Notes: generated from the sequence alone by a model not told the origin. 64,000 nucleotides of DNA from Pumilibacter muris (GCF_943193045.1 NZ_CALPCN010000003.1:1-64000); one strand, 5' to 3'; shown: positions 8,597-17,273, counted from the first letter of the stretch. Numbers and translations: made by a program.

Positions 8597-8931
8597 ACGG
8601 CAATAAAAAAGACGGATTTTTTAACGCGGTTTACGAATGCGTGAAATCTGTGCCTAAAGGCAAAGTGGCGTCTTACGGAACTATTGCGGCAATGGCGGGC
8701 AATCCTCGCGCCGCCCGAATCGTCGGGTGGGCTTTGCACGTTAATCCCGAGCCTGAAAAGATTCCGTGCTACCGCATTGTTACCAAAAGCGGGAAAGTGA
8801 GTTCGGCGTTCGCGTTCGGCGGCGAAAACGTGCAAAGAGCTATGCTCGTCTCCGACGGAGTGGAGTTCGACGAAAACGGCAACGTAAAAAAAGAATACTT
8901 TTTTCACCCGTATAAACAGTCGAATACTTGA
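8593..8931 (+). CDS. MGMT-family (alkyltransferase-like) DNA-binding protein
   Basis: A 112-residue protein corresponding only to the C-terminal DNA-binding domain of O6-methylguanine-DNA methyltransferases. The family pattern is clear: F..AVYE.V..VPKGKVASYGTIA, NPRAAR.VG.ALH.NP and then IPCYRIV. The acceptor cysteine is retained (PCYR, versus PCHR in classic MGMT and PWHR in many alkyltransferase-like proteins). It may therefore still accept an alkyl group, or act by base flipping to recruit excision repair. The N-terminal ribonuclease-like domain of full MGMT is absent. It starts within the stop of the Sel1 gene (ATGA), and the next promoter overlaps its own stop codon. Confidence 0.8.
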   Translation: MNGNKKDGFFNAVYECVKSVPKGKVASYGTIAAMAGNPRAARIVGWALHVNPEPEKIPCYRIVTKSGKVSSAFAFGGENVQRAMLVSDGVEFDENGNVKKEYFFHPYKQSNT

Positions 8932-8956
8932 CTTAAACCGCGCTTGGGTGTACAAT
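8928..8956 (+). promoter_or_regulatory. Promoter of the MATE exporter gene
   Basis: TTGACT (8928-8933, overlapping the MGMT stop), 17-bp spacer, TACAAT (8951-8956). It rules out the upstream in-frame TTG at 8944 as the exporter's start. Confidence 0.75.
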
Positions 8957-8973
8957 TAAACGCGGAATTCGCT

Positions 8974-10551
8974 ATGGAACATACGGGAAAAAAGCTTAAG
9001 GCGGAAGTTGATTTTACAACGCGTCCGTTGCTGAAAAAAACTATATTATTCGCTTTGCCGCTCGTGTTGTCGTCGGTGCTTCAACTTTTGTACAGCGCCG
9101 CCGACATTATCGTTCTCGGCAGATTTGCGGGCGACGAAAGCGAAGCGGCGGTTGCGGCGGTAGGAAGCACCGGCGCGCTTGTGAATTTGATAACCAACTT
9201 GTTTATAGGGCTCAGCGTGGGCGCGCTTGCCGTTGCGGCGCGTTTTGTAGGCGCGCGCGATAAAGACAGGCTTTCCAAGAGCGTGCACACGTCTATTTCC
9301 GTCAGCGTTATAAGCGGTTTTATAGTGGGGATTTTCGGCTTTTTCATGTCGGAAATGATGCTCGAATGGATGGACACCCCGAGTAGCGTTCTCGGCTTAT
9401 CGGCGCTGTATCTTAAAATATATTTTGTGGGCGTGCCGTTTAACTTTTTGTATAACTTCGCGTCGAGCGTTTTGCGCGCTTGCGGCGACACGCGCCGCCC
9501 GCTTATAGCTCTTGCCGCCGCAGGAGTGGTAAACATAGGGCTTAACATAATTATGGTAGCGGGGCTGAAAATGAGCGTCGCGGGCGTGGGAATAGCTACG
9601 GTGGCGTCCGAAGCGGTTGCGGCGATAGGCGTTACGGCGGCTCTCATGCGCCGAAAAGACGCGGCGAAGCTCGTGCTTAAAAAGCTGCGCATTCACAAAT
9701 CCGTGTTTGCCGACATTGTGAAAATAGGTTTGCCCGCAGGGCTTCAAGGCATAATTTTTTCGCTGTCGAACGTTATAATTCAATCGTCGATAAACGGATT
9801 CGGAAAGGTGGCAATGGCGGGCAACGCGGCGGCGGGAAACCTCGAAGGCTTTGTGTATGTGGCTATGAACTCTGTGGCGCAAGCGTGTCTTACCGTTTCG
9901 GGGCAAAACTACGGCGCGGCGAAACCGAAGAATATAGATTTGTCGCTTGTGCAATGTTTGCTTTTGGTAACGGGCACAGGCGCGGTGCTCGGCGTGGGCG
10001 TGTGGCTGTTCAGTCCGTTTTTGCTTAAACTGTACGGTTGCGGCGGCGAAGCGCTCGCTTTCGGAAAAGAGCGACTCGCGGTTATATGCACAATGTATTT
10101 TTTGTGTGGAATAATGGAAGTGCTCGTAAGCGCTTTGCGCGCAATCGGGCGTTCGGTTATGCCTATGCTCGTTAGCATTGTGGGCGTTTGCGGCGTGCGC
10201 ATTTTGTGGATATACACGGTGTTCAGAACGTGGCACACGCTGTTTATTTTGCAGGTTTCGTATCCTGTGTCGTGGTTTATAACTCTCGCCGTGCACCTTG
10301 TGTGCTATCTTGCGGCGCGCAAAAAAACTTTCGCGGAGCTTAGGGCGATGAAGCCTTTATTTGCCGACGAAGCGGAAAAAGCGTGCGTTTGCGAAGATGC
10401 CGAACTTACGGTTGCCGAAAACGCTACGGAAACAGGCGGAGAAGTTGCGGCTCAGAACGCGGACAACAGAGTGGAAATAGCCGTAGATAAACTTTTGGAT
10501 TCGGTGGAATGCGAGCAAGCGGGAAGCGACTCGCCTTCTCGAAAGGAGTAA
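8974..10551 (+). CDS. MATE-family multidrug/toxin efflux transporter
   Basis: A 525-residue integral membrane protein with about twelve hydrophobic segments in two related halves, the layout of MATE cation-coupled exporters. Family sequence includes LPLVLSSVLQLLYSAADIIVLGRFAG in the first helices and KIGLPAGLQGIIFSLSNVIIQ at the start of the second half. It would expel drugs or metabolites in exchange for sodium ions or protons; the substrate is unknown. The C-terminal 70 residues are an acidic Glu/Ala-rich tail that most MATE proteins lack. The ATG at 8974 is chosen because the promoter ends at 8956; GCGGAA provides a modest ribosome site. Confidence 0.88.
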   Translation: MEHTGKKLKAEVDFTTRPLLKKTILFALPLVLSSVLQLLYSAADIIVLGRFAGDESEAAVAAVGSTGALVNLITNLFIGLSVGALAVAARFVGARDKDRLSKSVHTSISVSVISGFIVGIFGFFMSEMMLEWMDTPSSVLGLSALYLKIYFVGVPFNFLYNFASSVLRACGDTRRPLIALAAAGVVNIGLNIIMVAGLKMSVAGVGIATVASEAVAAIGVTAALMRRKDAAKLVLKKLRIHKSVFADIVKIGLPAGLQGIIFSLSNVIIQSSINGFGKVAMAGNAAAGNLEGFVYVAMNSVAQACLTVSGQNYGAAKPKNIDLSLVQCLLLVTGTGAVLGVGVWLFSPFLLKLYGCGGEALAFGKERLAVICTMYFLCGIMEVLVSALRAIGRSVMPMLVSIVGVCGVRILWIYTVFRTWHTLFILQVSYPVSWFITLAVHLVCYLAARKKTFAELRAMKPLFADEAEKACVCEDAELTVAENATETGGEVAAQNADNRVEIAVDKLLDSVECEQAGSDSPSRKE

Positions 10552-10556
10552 CTATA

Positions 10557-11759
10557 ATGAACGTAAGCGAATTTTTAAGCAAATCTTACACTTGCTACCA
10601 TGCGGTTGAAAACGCGCTCGCCATTCTGAAAAAAGCGGGTTTTGCGGAACTTTCTTCCGTAGGCAAAAATAAAGCCGCGAAAGGATACTACCGAGCGGAC
10701 GGCGGCAGTCTTTTTGCGATTAAGCTCGGCGCCGAGAATATTCAGCTTGCGCTCAGCCATACCGATTCGCCGTGCCTGAGGTTGCGTTACGACGGCGGAA
10801 CTTTGCTCGGAGTGGAAAAATACGGCGGCGGACTTCTTAGGTCGTATTTCGACGTTAAACTTAAAATAGCTGGCAGAGTCGCCGTTGAAAAAGGCGGCGT
10901 GTTGCGCGCCGAAAACGTGTGTTCGGATTTTAACGCGGTTATTCCGTCGCTCGCCGTTCATTTGGGCGGCGGCGAGAACGGAGAAAATTTTTTGGTTTCG
11001 CGCGATATGGTTCCGCTTTTGGGCGATTGCGGAAATTTGTTCGCTATGCTCGGCGTGCCCGACGCGGTAGACGGCGAGCTGTTTTGCGTGCCCGCCGAAG
11101 CACCGTTCGAGTGCGGCGCGGGAGGGGAATATATTTGTTCTCCGCGAATCGACAATCTTGCGAGCGTTTATGCGTCGGTTAAAGCGCTTGCCGAATGTGA
11201 AAACAAATCCACTTGCGTGGCGGCTTGTTTTAACAGCGAAGAGACGGGAAGCGAAACCCGCGACGGAGCGCGTTCGCAAAAGCTTCGCGCCTTTATTGCC
11301 GACGCGCTGAAAACTGCGGGAATTAAAGAGAATTGCGACGCGCTTTTGTCGCGCGCGTTCGCGTTTTCGTGCGACGGCGCGCACGCGCTTCACCCCAACC
11401 ACCCCGATAAATATTCGAGCGGCGCTCCCACGCTCGGCGGCGGCGTAGTGATTAAGCGCAACGACCGTTACGCCACCGACTGCCTGACTTCGGCGGCGGC
11501 TCGAAAGATTTTTTCCGACGCAGGACTTAAAACGCAAGTTTACCGCCACCATCCCGACCTTAGGTGCGGCTCCACGATAGGACTTATGGCAGCGAGCGGT
11601 TTAGGCGCCGCCGTGTGCGACATAGGCGTGGCTCAACTTGCCATGCACTCCGCCGCCGAAACGGCGGCGTTTTCGGATATAGACGCGCTTGCGGCGGGGC
11701 TTACCGCGTTTTTTAACAGGGAAGTGATAGTGTCGGAAAACGAAATAACGGTAAAGTAA
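10557..11759 (+). CDS. M18-family aminopeptidase
   Basis: A 400-residue dinuclear-zinc aminopeptidase of family M18, releasing N-terminal residues (often acidic) from peptides in the cytosol. Metal-site blocks are visible: SHTDSPCLRL (about 77-86), SPRIDNLASVYA (about 198-209) with the bridging aspartate, CFNSEETGSETRDGA (about 223-237), and SCDGAHALHPNHPDKY in the middle. GGGVVIKRN and GSTIG match later M18 blocks. GAAAGGAG just upstream supports the ATG. It starts only six bases after the MATE stop, so both are likely cotranscribed. Confidence 0.88.
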   Translation: MNVSEFLSKSYTCYHAVENALAILKKAGFAELSSVGKNKAAKGYYRADGGSLFAIKLGAENIQLALSHTDSPCLRLRYDGGTLLGVEKYGGGLLRSYFDVKLKIAGRVAVEKGGVLRAENVCSDFNAVIPSLAVHLGGGENGENFLVSRDMVPLLGDCGNLFAMLGVPDAVDGELFCVPAEAPFECGAGGEYICSPRIDNLASVYASVKALAECENKSTCVAACFNSEETGSETRDGARSQKLRAFIADALKTAGIKENCDALLSRAFAFSCDGAHALHPNHPDKYSSGAPTLGGGVVIKRNDRYATDCLTSAAARKIFSDAGLKTQVYRHHPDLRCGSTIGLMAASGLGAAVCDIGVAQLAMHSAAETAAFSDIDALAAGLTAFFNREVIVSENEITVK

Positions 11760-11828
11760 CGTTCTATTCGGCTCGCCGCTTCGGTTTCGCGCATATATAA
11801 AAGTATACGCAAAAAGGAGGACGGCAAA

Positions 11829-12311
11829 ATGAGAACGGTGGAATACAACCGCGAGAGCGCGGTGCAATACGCCTTGCAGTGGGCGTATTCGCGCAATCCT
11901 ATGTATTACGATTTTTCGGGGCTTGGCGGCGACTGCACCAACTTTGCGTCGCAGTGCATATATGCGGGAAGCAAGCAAATGAACTTTACGCCCGTTTTCG
12001 GGTGGTATTATATATCGGCTTCGAACAGAACCGCTTCTTGGACGGGCGTTGAGTACCTCTATAATTTTCTTGTGGGTAACGTTTCGCTCGGTCCGTTCGG
12101 CGAAGAGGTGGGAAGAGCGGCTTTGCAAATCGGCGATATTGTTCAGCTCGGAAATTCGGAAGGCTTTTATCACACGCCCGTTGTGTGCGGATTTTCGGGC
12201 GGCGTGCCGCTTGTGTGCGCGCACTCGAACGACGCGCGCAACCGTCCGCTCGATTCTTATGTGTTCGAGAGGGTGCGCTACGTTCACATAGAGGGCGTGC
12301 GCGTTCCGTAG
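11829..12311 (+). CDS. Putative amidase-domain protein (Amidase_6 type)
   Basis: A 160-residue protein that is almost entirely one papain-like amidase domain. The cysteine block is GGDCTNFASQCIY (about 35-47), the histidine block is YHTPVVCGF and a third polar position lies in AHSNDA. This C/H/N order is that of Amidase_6 (DUF-type putative amidases), often attached to cell-wall proteins. No signal peptide is visible here, which is odd if it acts on peptidoglycan. Its role is therefore uncertain. AAAAGGAGGA gives a very strong ribosome site. The next gene has its own promoter. Confidence 0.75.
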   Translation: MRTVEYNRESAVQYALQWAYSRNPMYYDFSGLGGDCTNFASQCIYAGSKQMNFTPVFGWYYISASNRTASWTGVEYLYNFLVGNVSLGPFGEEVGRAALQIGDIVQLGNSEGFYHTPVVCGFSGGVPLVCAHSNDARNRPLDSYVFERVRYVHIEGVRVP

Positions 12312-12342
12312 CACTTTAATTTTGTTCGACCGACTAAATTTC

Positions 12343-12371
12343 TTGACTTTACGCTTCAATGCGGGTATAAT
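12343..12371 (+). promoter_or_regulatory. Promoter of asnS
   Basis: TTGACT (12343-12348), 17-bp spacer, TATAAT (12366-12371). It lies 24 bases before the asnS ATG. No T-box motif or attenuator fits in so short a leader. Confidence 0.8.
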
Positions 12372-12394
12372 TTAATAAAAAGGAAAGGGCATTT

Positions 12395-13777
12395 ATGAAA
12401 CGCGTCGAACTTAAAGAACTTACCGAAAAGAAAGCGGAATATTTGAACAAAGAAGTAACGGTTTGCGGTTGGGTGAGAACCTCACGCGACTCGAAGAACG
12501 TGGCGTTCGCCGAACTTAACGACGGCTCGGCTATGCGCCATACTCAGATTGTTTTCGATAAAAGCAAGTTTGCTCCCGATATTCTCGGAAACTGTTTGAA
12601 TTTGGGCTCCGCGCTGAAAATAACGGGAAAACTCGTTGAGGGCATGAAAGCCGAAGCGGTTGAAATCGTCGCCGAAAAGGTTGAGCTTTTGGGCGAATGC
12701 GACCTTAGCTACCCGTTGCAAAAAAAGCGTCACACAATGGAGTATTTGCGCACAATTCCGCATCTTAGAGTGCGCACCAACACTTTCAACGCAATGTTCC
12801 GTATTCGTTCCGAGCTTTCGTATGCGTTGCACGAATTTTTCCATAAAAACGGCTTTTACTATGTGCACACCCCCATTATAACGGGAAGCGACTGCGAAGG
12901 GGCGGGCGAAATCTTTAAGGTTACAACCGTAGGCTACGCGCCGAACGTTAAGAGCGAAGAGGATTACTACAAAAACGACTTCTTCGGTTGTGCCGCAGGG
13001 CTTACCGTGTCGGGGCAGTTGGAAGGCGAAGTTATGGCTACGGCTATGGGAAAAATTTACACGTTCGGTCCCACTTTCCGCGCCGAAAATTCCAACACGC
13101 CGCGCCATGCTGCGGAGTTTTGGCAGATAGAGCCCGAAGTGGCTTTTGCCGAACTCGACGATATTATAGAAATCGCAACCGATATGATAAAGTATATCGT
13201 GCGTCATTTGCTGACCCGTTGCGCCGACGAGCTCAAATTCTTTGACGAGCGGTTTGAAAAAGGTTTAATTGCAAAGCTTGAAAACGTGGCGAACAGCGAG
13301 TTTGCACGAGTTGACTACACAGACGCTATCGAAATACTAAAAAAGAGCGGCAAACAATTCGTGTATCCCGTAGAATGGGGTTGCGACCTGCAAACCGAAC
13401 ACGAGCGTTACCTCACCGACGAAGTGTATAACAAACCCGTGTTCGTTGTGAACTATCCCAAAGATATAAAATCGTTCTATATGAAACTCAATCCCGACGG
13501 CAAGACCGTTGCCGCCACCGACTTGCTCGTGCCGGGCGTGGGCGAAATAATAGGTTGCAGCGAGCGCGAAAACGACTACGGCAAACTTTTGAAAGCAATC
13601 GAAGTTCGCAACATGAAAATGAGCGACTACGAGCAGTATTTGGATTTGCGCAAGTTCGGCTCGGTGCCGCACAGCGGTTTCGGGCTCGGGCTCGAACGTA
13701 TGCTGATGTATGTTACCGGAATAGGCAACATACGCGACACTCAGATATTTGCGAGAACGAAAAGCAATTTGAGCTGA
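12395..13777 (+). CDS. asnS: Asparagine--tRNA ligase
   Basis: A 460-residue class IIb synthetase that charges tRNA(Asn) with asparagine. An N-terminal OB-fold anticodon-binding domain (about 1-110, VTVCGWVRTSRDSKNVAF) precedes the class II catalytic core. Motif 2 reads GPTFRAENSNTPRHAAEFW, with the AEFW...EPE pattern typical of AsnRS rather than AspRS. Motif 3 is GFGLGLERMLMY near the C-terminus. Length matches the family (about 460). AAAGGAAAGGGC precedes the ATG. It begins a three-gene asparagine block with aspS and asnA. Confidence 0.95.
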   Translation: MKRVELKELTEKKAEYLNKEVTVCGWVRTSRDSKNVAFAELNDGSAMRHTQIVFDKSKFAPDILGNCLNLGSALKITGKLVEGMKAEAVEIVAEKVELLGECDLSYPLQKKRHTMEYLRTIPHLRVRTNTFNAMFRIRSELSYALHEFFHKNGFYYVHTPIITGSDCEGAGEIFKVTTVGYAPNVKSEEDYYKNDFFGCAAGLTVSGQLEGEVMATAMGKIYTFGPTFRAENSNTPRHAAEFWQIEPEVAFAELDDIIEIATDMIKYIVRHLLTRCADELKFFDERFEKGLIAKLENVANSEFARVDYTDAIEILKKSGKQFVYPVEWGCDLQTEHERYLTDEVYNKPVFVVNYPKDIKSFYMKLNPDGKTVAATDLLVPGVGEIIGCSERENDYGKLLKAIEVRNMKMSDYEQYLDLRKFGSVPHSGFGLGLERMLMYVTGIGNIRDTQIFARTKSNLS

Positions 13778-13849
13778 ATATATAGAGAAAACTTTGGTGC
13801 GGACAAGCCGAAAACAAAAAGCGAATAACCCTCAGAGGTAAAAATAAAC

Positions 13850-15217
13850 ATGAGAACAATGATAAAAGACGTTAAAAAGCACGACGGAGAAATCGTGGAA
13901 ATCTGCGGTTTCGTTAAGCAAATCCGCGACAAAAAGACCATGCAGTTCATGGTTGTGCGCGACGTTAGCGAATCCGTTCAGCTCACCATAGAAAAGAACG
14001 AACAAAACGCCGAAATCAACAAAATAGTTTCGTCGCTTACGGTGGAATCGTCGGTTAAAGTGACGGGCAAGGTGCACGTTGACGATTTCGTTAAATTAAA
14101 CGGTGTGGAAATTTGGCCGAGAAAAATAGAGGTTTCAAACCTTGCCGATAATTTCCTGCCTATCGACATGACCGATTTTAACGAGACCAACCGCGATAAA
14201 CGCCTTGACTGGCGATTTTTAGACCTGAGAAGCAGAGAACACCAACTTATATTCCGCACGCAAACCGTTGCCGAAATGGCTATGCGCGAATTTTGGCTCT
14301 CGCGCGGATTTACCGAAATCCATTCGCCCAAACTCGTGGGAAATCCGAGCGAGTCGGGCGCGGAGTTGTTCGAGCTCGAATATTTCGACCGCAAGGCGTA
14401 TCTTGCGCAGTCGCCGCAGTTTTATAAGCAAATGGGAATAGCGTCGGGCTTCGAGCGCGTGTTCGAAATAGGACCCGTTTTCCGTGCGAACAAGTCGAGC
14501 ACCACCCGTCACGACACCGAGTTTACGAGCGTAGACTGCGAGTTTGCTTGGATTGATTCGTTCGAAGACGTGATGAAAATGGAAGAAGAGTGGTTGCATT
14601 ACGTTCTCAAAAGCGTAAAAGAAAAGCTCGGCGACGAAATAAAAGAAGTGTTCGGCAAAGAGGTTGTCGTGCCGTCGCTTCCGTTCCCGCGCGTTACAAT
14701 GGAAGAAGCTAAGGCGATTATAAAATCGCTCAACTACGAGGTTCCGCCCGAAACGAAAGGCGACCTCGACCCTACGGCGGAAAAGATGCTCGGCAAATAC
14801 GCGCAGGAAAAGTTCGGTCACGAGTTCATTTTCGTAACGGAATTTCCCACGTCGATTCGTCCGTTCTACCACATGTATAAGCCGTCCGACCCCACTAAAA
14901 CGCTCAGCTACGATTTGCTTTGGAACGGTCTCGAAGTTACGACGGGCGCGCAGCGCGAGCACAGGCTCGATTACTTTGTGCGTCAGGGCATAGAAAAGGG
15001 AGTTCTTCCCGCAAAAGTGCTTCGCGCCGACGGAAGCGTCGATTTCGACGCCGTGCCGCAGGGAATGCAGTCTTACGTCAGTTTGTTCCGTTACGGTTGC
15101 CCTCCTCACGGCGGCTACGGCTTCGGGCTTACGAGAATGCTCATGAATCTTCTCGGCTACGGCAACGTTAGGGAAGTGACCTACGTTTATCGCGGAGTGG
15201 ATAGACTTTATCCGTAA
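13850..15217 (+). CDS. aspS: Aspartate--tRNA ligase, archaeal type (AspS2)
   Basis: A 455-residue class IIb synthetase. It lacks the large GAD insertion of ordinary bacterial AspRS (about 590 residues) and has the compact archaeal/eukaryal layout: an OB-fold N-terminus (GFVKQIRDKKTMQFMVVRD), motif 2 (FRANKSSTTRHDTEF) and motif 3 (GYGFGLTRMLM). Bacterial relatives are often auxiliary AspS2 enzymes, some non-discriminating between tRNA(Asp) and tRNA(Asn). Specificity cannot be settled from the sequence. CAGAGG upstream is somewhat distant from the ATG at 13850; a second in-frame ATG at 13859 is possible. It sits between asnS and asnA in the same orientation. Confidence 0.9.
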   Translation: MRTMIKDVKKHDGEIVEICGFVKQIRDKKTMQFMVVRDVSESVQLTIEKNEQNAEINKIVSSLTVESSVKVTGKVHVDDFVKLNGVEIWPRKIEVSNLADNFLPIDMTDFNETNRDKRLDWRFLDLRSREHQLIFRTQTVAEMAMREFWLSRGFTEIHSPKLVGNPSESGAELFELEYFDRKAYLAQSPQFYKQMGIASGFERVFEIGPVFRANKSSTTRHDTEFTSVDCEFAWIDSFEDVMKMEEEWLHYVLKSVKEKLGDEIKEVFGKEVVVPSLPFPRVTMEEAKAIIKSLNYEVPPETKGDLDPTAEKMLGKYAQEKFGHEFIFVTEFPTSIRPFYHMYKPSDPTKTLSYDLLWNGLEVTTGAQREHRLDYFVRQGIEKGVLPAKVLRADGSVDFDAVPQGMQSYVSLFRYGCPPHGGYGFGLTRMLMNLLGYGNVREVTYVYRGVDRLYP

Positions 15218-15372
15218 TACCGTCGCCCAAACGCAAGTCGGCGCTACGATGCGTGCGCGCAAGCGCACACTTCCTTGCTTAACCCGACTTGGGCGAACTT
15301 AACAAAGAGTCCTTTCGCGGTACACGCCCGCGAAAGTCAATTTCTCGCCCAAACGCAAGTCGGTGCAATCGC
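15218..15372. repeat. Intergenic direct and inverted repeats before asnA
   Basis: TCGCCCAAACGCAAGTCGG occurs at 15223-15241 and again at 15345-15363. An inverted shortened form (CCGACTTGGGCG) lies between at about 15284-15295. Two further hairpins are nested inside: GTGCGC/GCGCAC (15253-15268) and an eight-base CTTTCGCG stem (about 15312-15336). None ends in a T-run, so this is a repeat island rather than a simple terminator. Confidence 0.7.
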
Positions 15373-15401
15373 TTGACAGAGCGCGGGCGCTGTGTTAAAA
15401 T
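15373..15401 (+). promoter_or_regulatory. Promoter of asnA
   Basis: TTGACA (15373-15378), 17-bp spacer, TAAAAT (15396-15401). The second copy of the intergenic repeat ends ten bases before the -35 box. Confidence 0.8.
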
Positions 15402-15413
15402 ATACCAAACCGA

Positions 15414-15446
15414 CAAAGGCGTCGAAACGGAAGTTTCGGCGTTTTG
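15414..15446 (+). promoter_or_regulatory. Hairpin in the asnA leader
   Basis: AAAGGCGTCGAAAC pairs with GTTTCGGCGTTTT around a GGAA loop, giving about 13 pairs including G-U, followed by a short T-rich stretch. It lies between the promoter and the ribosome site (GGGAG, 15456-15460), so it could act as an attenuator. No T-box consensus is present, so any control mechanism is inference. Confidence 0.4.
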
Positions 15447-15469
15447 TGTTACAGTGGGAGAAACTTGCA

Positions 15470-16477
15470 ATGTATTCGCTTAAACTTACCGAAAATTATA
15501 CGCCGAAACTGTCGCAGCGCGAAACCGAAAAGGCAATAAAGCTTGTTAAAGACGGATTCCAAAGCGTGTTTTCGTCGGCGCTCGGGTTAGAGAGAATTTC
15601 GGCGCCCGTTATGGTGCGTTCGGGCTCGGGTTTAAACGACGATTTAAACGGCGTGGAACGCCCTGTGCGCTTCGACGTTCCGCAAGCGGGGTTCGAGGTG
15701 GAAATAGTTCATTCGCTCGCCAAATGGAAGCGCATGGCGCTGAGCGAATACGGATTTAAAAGCGGCGAAGGGCTGTATACCGATATGAACGCCATAAGGC
15801 GTGACGATTCTCTCGACAATTTACATTCCGTATATGTAGACCAATGGGACTGGGAAAAGGTTATAGAACGTTCGGACAGAACGGACGAATTTTTAAAAAG
15901 CACCGTTCGCAAAATAGCGAAGGCGCTCGCCGACACGAAAGACATAATAAACGGCTTGTATCTCGCGCTCAAAGAAAAGCTTTGCCCCGAAGTGTATTTT
16001 ATAACGAGCGAAGAGCTTTTGAAAATGTATCCTAACAAAACCGCCAAAGAGCGCGAGTACGAAATAGTAAAAAAACACCGCACGGTATTCGTTCAAAAAA
16101 TAGGGGGAGCGCTATCCGACGGAACGCGCCACGACGGGCGCGCGCCCGATTACGACGACTGGGACAAAAACGGCGATTTGCTGTTTTGGCATTACGCTCT
16201 CGGCGAACCGATTGAGATTTCGAGTATGGGCATAAGGGTAGACGCGCAGTCGCTACTCGGTCAGCTTACTGATGCGAACGCGCTCGACAGGCTTAAATAC
16301 GAGTATCACAAAGGAATTATGTCGGGTTCGCTTCCGCTCACGATAGGCGGCGGAATAGGGCAGTCGCGCCTTTGCATGCTTATGCTCGAAAAACTGCATA
16401 TAGGCGAAGTTCAAGTGTCGGTTTGGCCCGAAGAAATGCTGCGGGAATGCAAAGCGGCGGGAGTGCCGATTCTATAA
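15470..16477 (+). CDS. asnA: Aspartate--ammonia ligase (asparagine synthetase A)
   Basis: A 335-residue enzyme making asparagine from aspartate, ammonia and ATP. It is related to the class II synthetase fold. Diagnostic blocks are the N-terminal ISAPVMVRSGSGLNDDLNG, VHSLAKWKR, DMNAIRRDD and VDQWDWE, and the C-terminal IGGGIGQSRLCMLML. Length matches the family (about 330). The frame stays open upstream to 15392, but homologues begin at MYSLKLTE and GGGAG sits nine bases before this ATG. Its own promoter and a leader hairpin separate it from aspS. With asnS it makes and uses asparagine locally. Confidence 0.95.
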   Translation: MYSLKLTENYTPKLSQRETEKAIKLVKDGFQSVFSSALGLERISAPVMVRSGSGLNDDLNGVERPVRFDVPQAGFEVEIVHSLAKWKRMALSEYGFKSGEGLYTDMNAIRRDDSLDNLHSVYVDQWDWEKVIERSDRTDEFLKSTVRKIAKALADTKDIINGLYLALKEKLCPEVYFITSEELLKMYPNKTAKEREYEIVKKHRTVFVQKIGGALSDGTRHDGRAPDYDDWDKNGDLLFWHYALGEPIEISSMGIRVDAQSLLGQLTDANALDRLKYEYHKGIMSGSLPLTIGGGIGQSRLCMLMLEKLHIGEVQVSVWPEEMLRECKAAGVPIL

Positions 16478-16550
16478 TGTTACGCGTTGCTAACGCAATA
16501 ATCGCGAGCGCCTCGCTTTACGCCGAAACCTGCCAAAAGGAGAAGATTTT

Positions 16551-17273
16551 ATGATAAGAGCAACTGTTTGGAACGAATTTGCTTTTTCGTGCAAAAGCCC
16601 CGAAGCGCTCGCGGTGTATCCCAAAGGTCACCACGAGGTTATTAAAGATTTTTTAAACGCTGCGGGAGACATTAAAGCAAAAGCGGTTACTCTCGACATG
16701 CCCGAACAAGGCTTGCCCGACAAACTCTTGAAAGAAACCGACGTATTGCTTTGGTGGGGACACTGCCTGCACGACGATGTTTCGGACGCCCTCGCCGATA
16801 AAATCGTTCGCAGAGTATACGAGGGAATGGGGCTTATTTTGTTGCATTCGGCTCATTTGAGCAAACCGTTTAAACGAGTGCTCGGCGCAAGCGGCAGGCT
16901 CGATTGGGGCGAGGGCGGCGAACGCGAACGTTTGTGGGTTACTAATCCTTCGCATCCCATAGCTAAGGATTTGCCCGCATATATAGACTTGCCGCTTGAA
17001 GAAATGTACGGCGAGCCGTTTGGTATTCCCGAGCCCGACAATACGGTTTTTACTTGTTGGTATCAAGGCGGAAGAGTGTTTCGCGGCGGAATAACGTACA
17101 ACAGAGGCGCGGGAAAAGTTTTCTATTTTCAACCCGGTCACGAAACTTTCCCCACTTATAAAAATCCGCTCATTCAAAAAACTCTCGTAAACGCCGTCAG
17201 GTGGGCGTATTCTAACGGCGCCACGCAAAAAATCGATTGCGAATGCGTTAAGCCGCTCGAAAAGCTAAATTAG
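16551..17273 (+). CDS. ThuA-domain protein
   Basis: A 240-residue protein filling a single ThuA domain, a class I glutamine amidotransferase-like fold found in sugar-utilisation loci. Visible blocks are TVWNEF at the start, DVLLWWGHCLHDDV (about 64-77), GMGLILLHSAHLSKPF (about 93-108) and the late GGRVFRGGITYNRGAGKVFYFQPGH. ThuA proteins may process keto-sugars such as 3-ketotrehalose, but no other sugar gene lies nearby, so the substrate is open. AAAAGGAG gives a strong ribosome site. Its stop overlaps the stop of the convergent DUF3592 gene by four bases. Confidence 0.85.
   Translation: MIRATVWNEFAFSCKSPEALAVYPKGHHEVIKDFLNAAGDIKAKAVTLDMPEQGLPDKLLKETDVLLWWGHCLHDDVSDALADKIVRRVYEGMGLILLHSAHLSKPFKRVLGASGRLDWGEGGERERLWVTNPSHPIAKDLPAYIDLPLEEMYGEPFGIPEPDNTVFTCWYQGGRVFRGGITYNRGAGKVFYFQPGHETFPTYKNPLIQKTLVNAVRWAYSNGATQKIDCECVKPLEKLN

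Noticed and set aside
8944-8973. Upstream in-frame TTG start for the MATE exporter
   Set aside because: It lies between the -35 and -10 boxes of a good promoter, so it would not be in the transcript.
9397-10296. Long minus-strand open frame opposite the MATE gene
   Set aside because: Composition artefact rich in Arg and His, opposite a clear transporter.
14219-15268. Long minus-strand open frame opposite aspS
   Set aside because: Shadow of a well-identified synthetase gene caused by high G+C codons; no domain and no ribosome site.
15402-15469. T-box leader for asnA
   Set aside because: The leader is too short and lacks the AGGGTGGNACCGCG box; only a simple hairpin is present.
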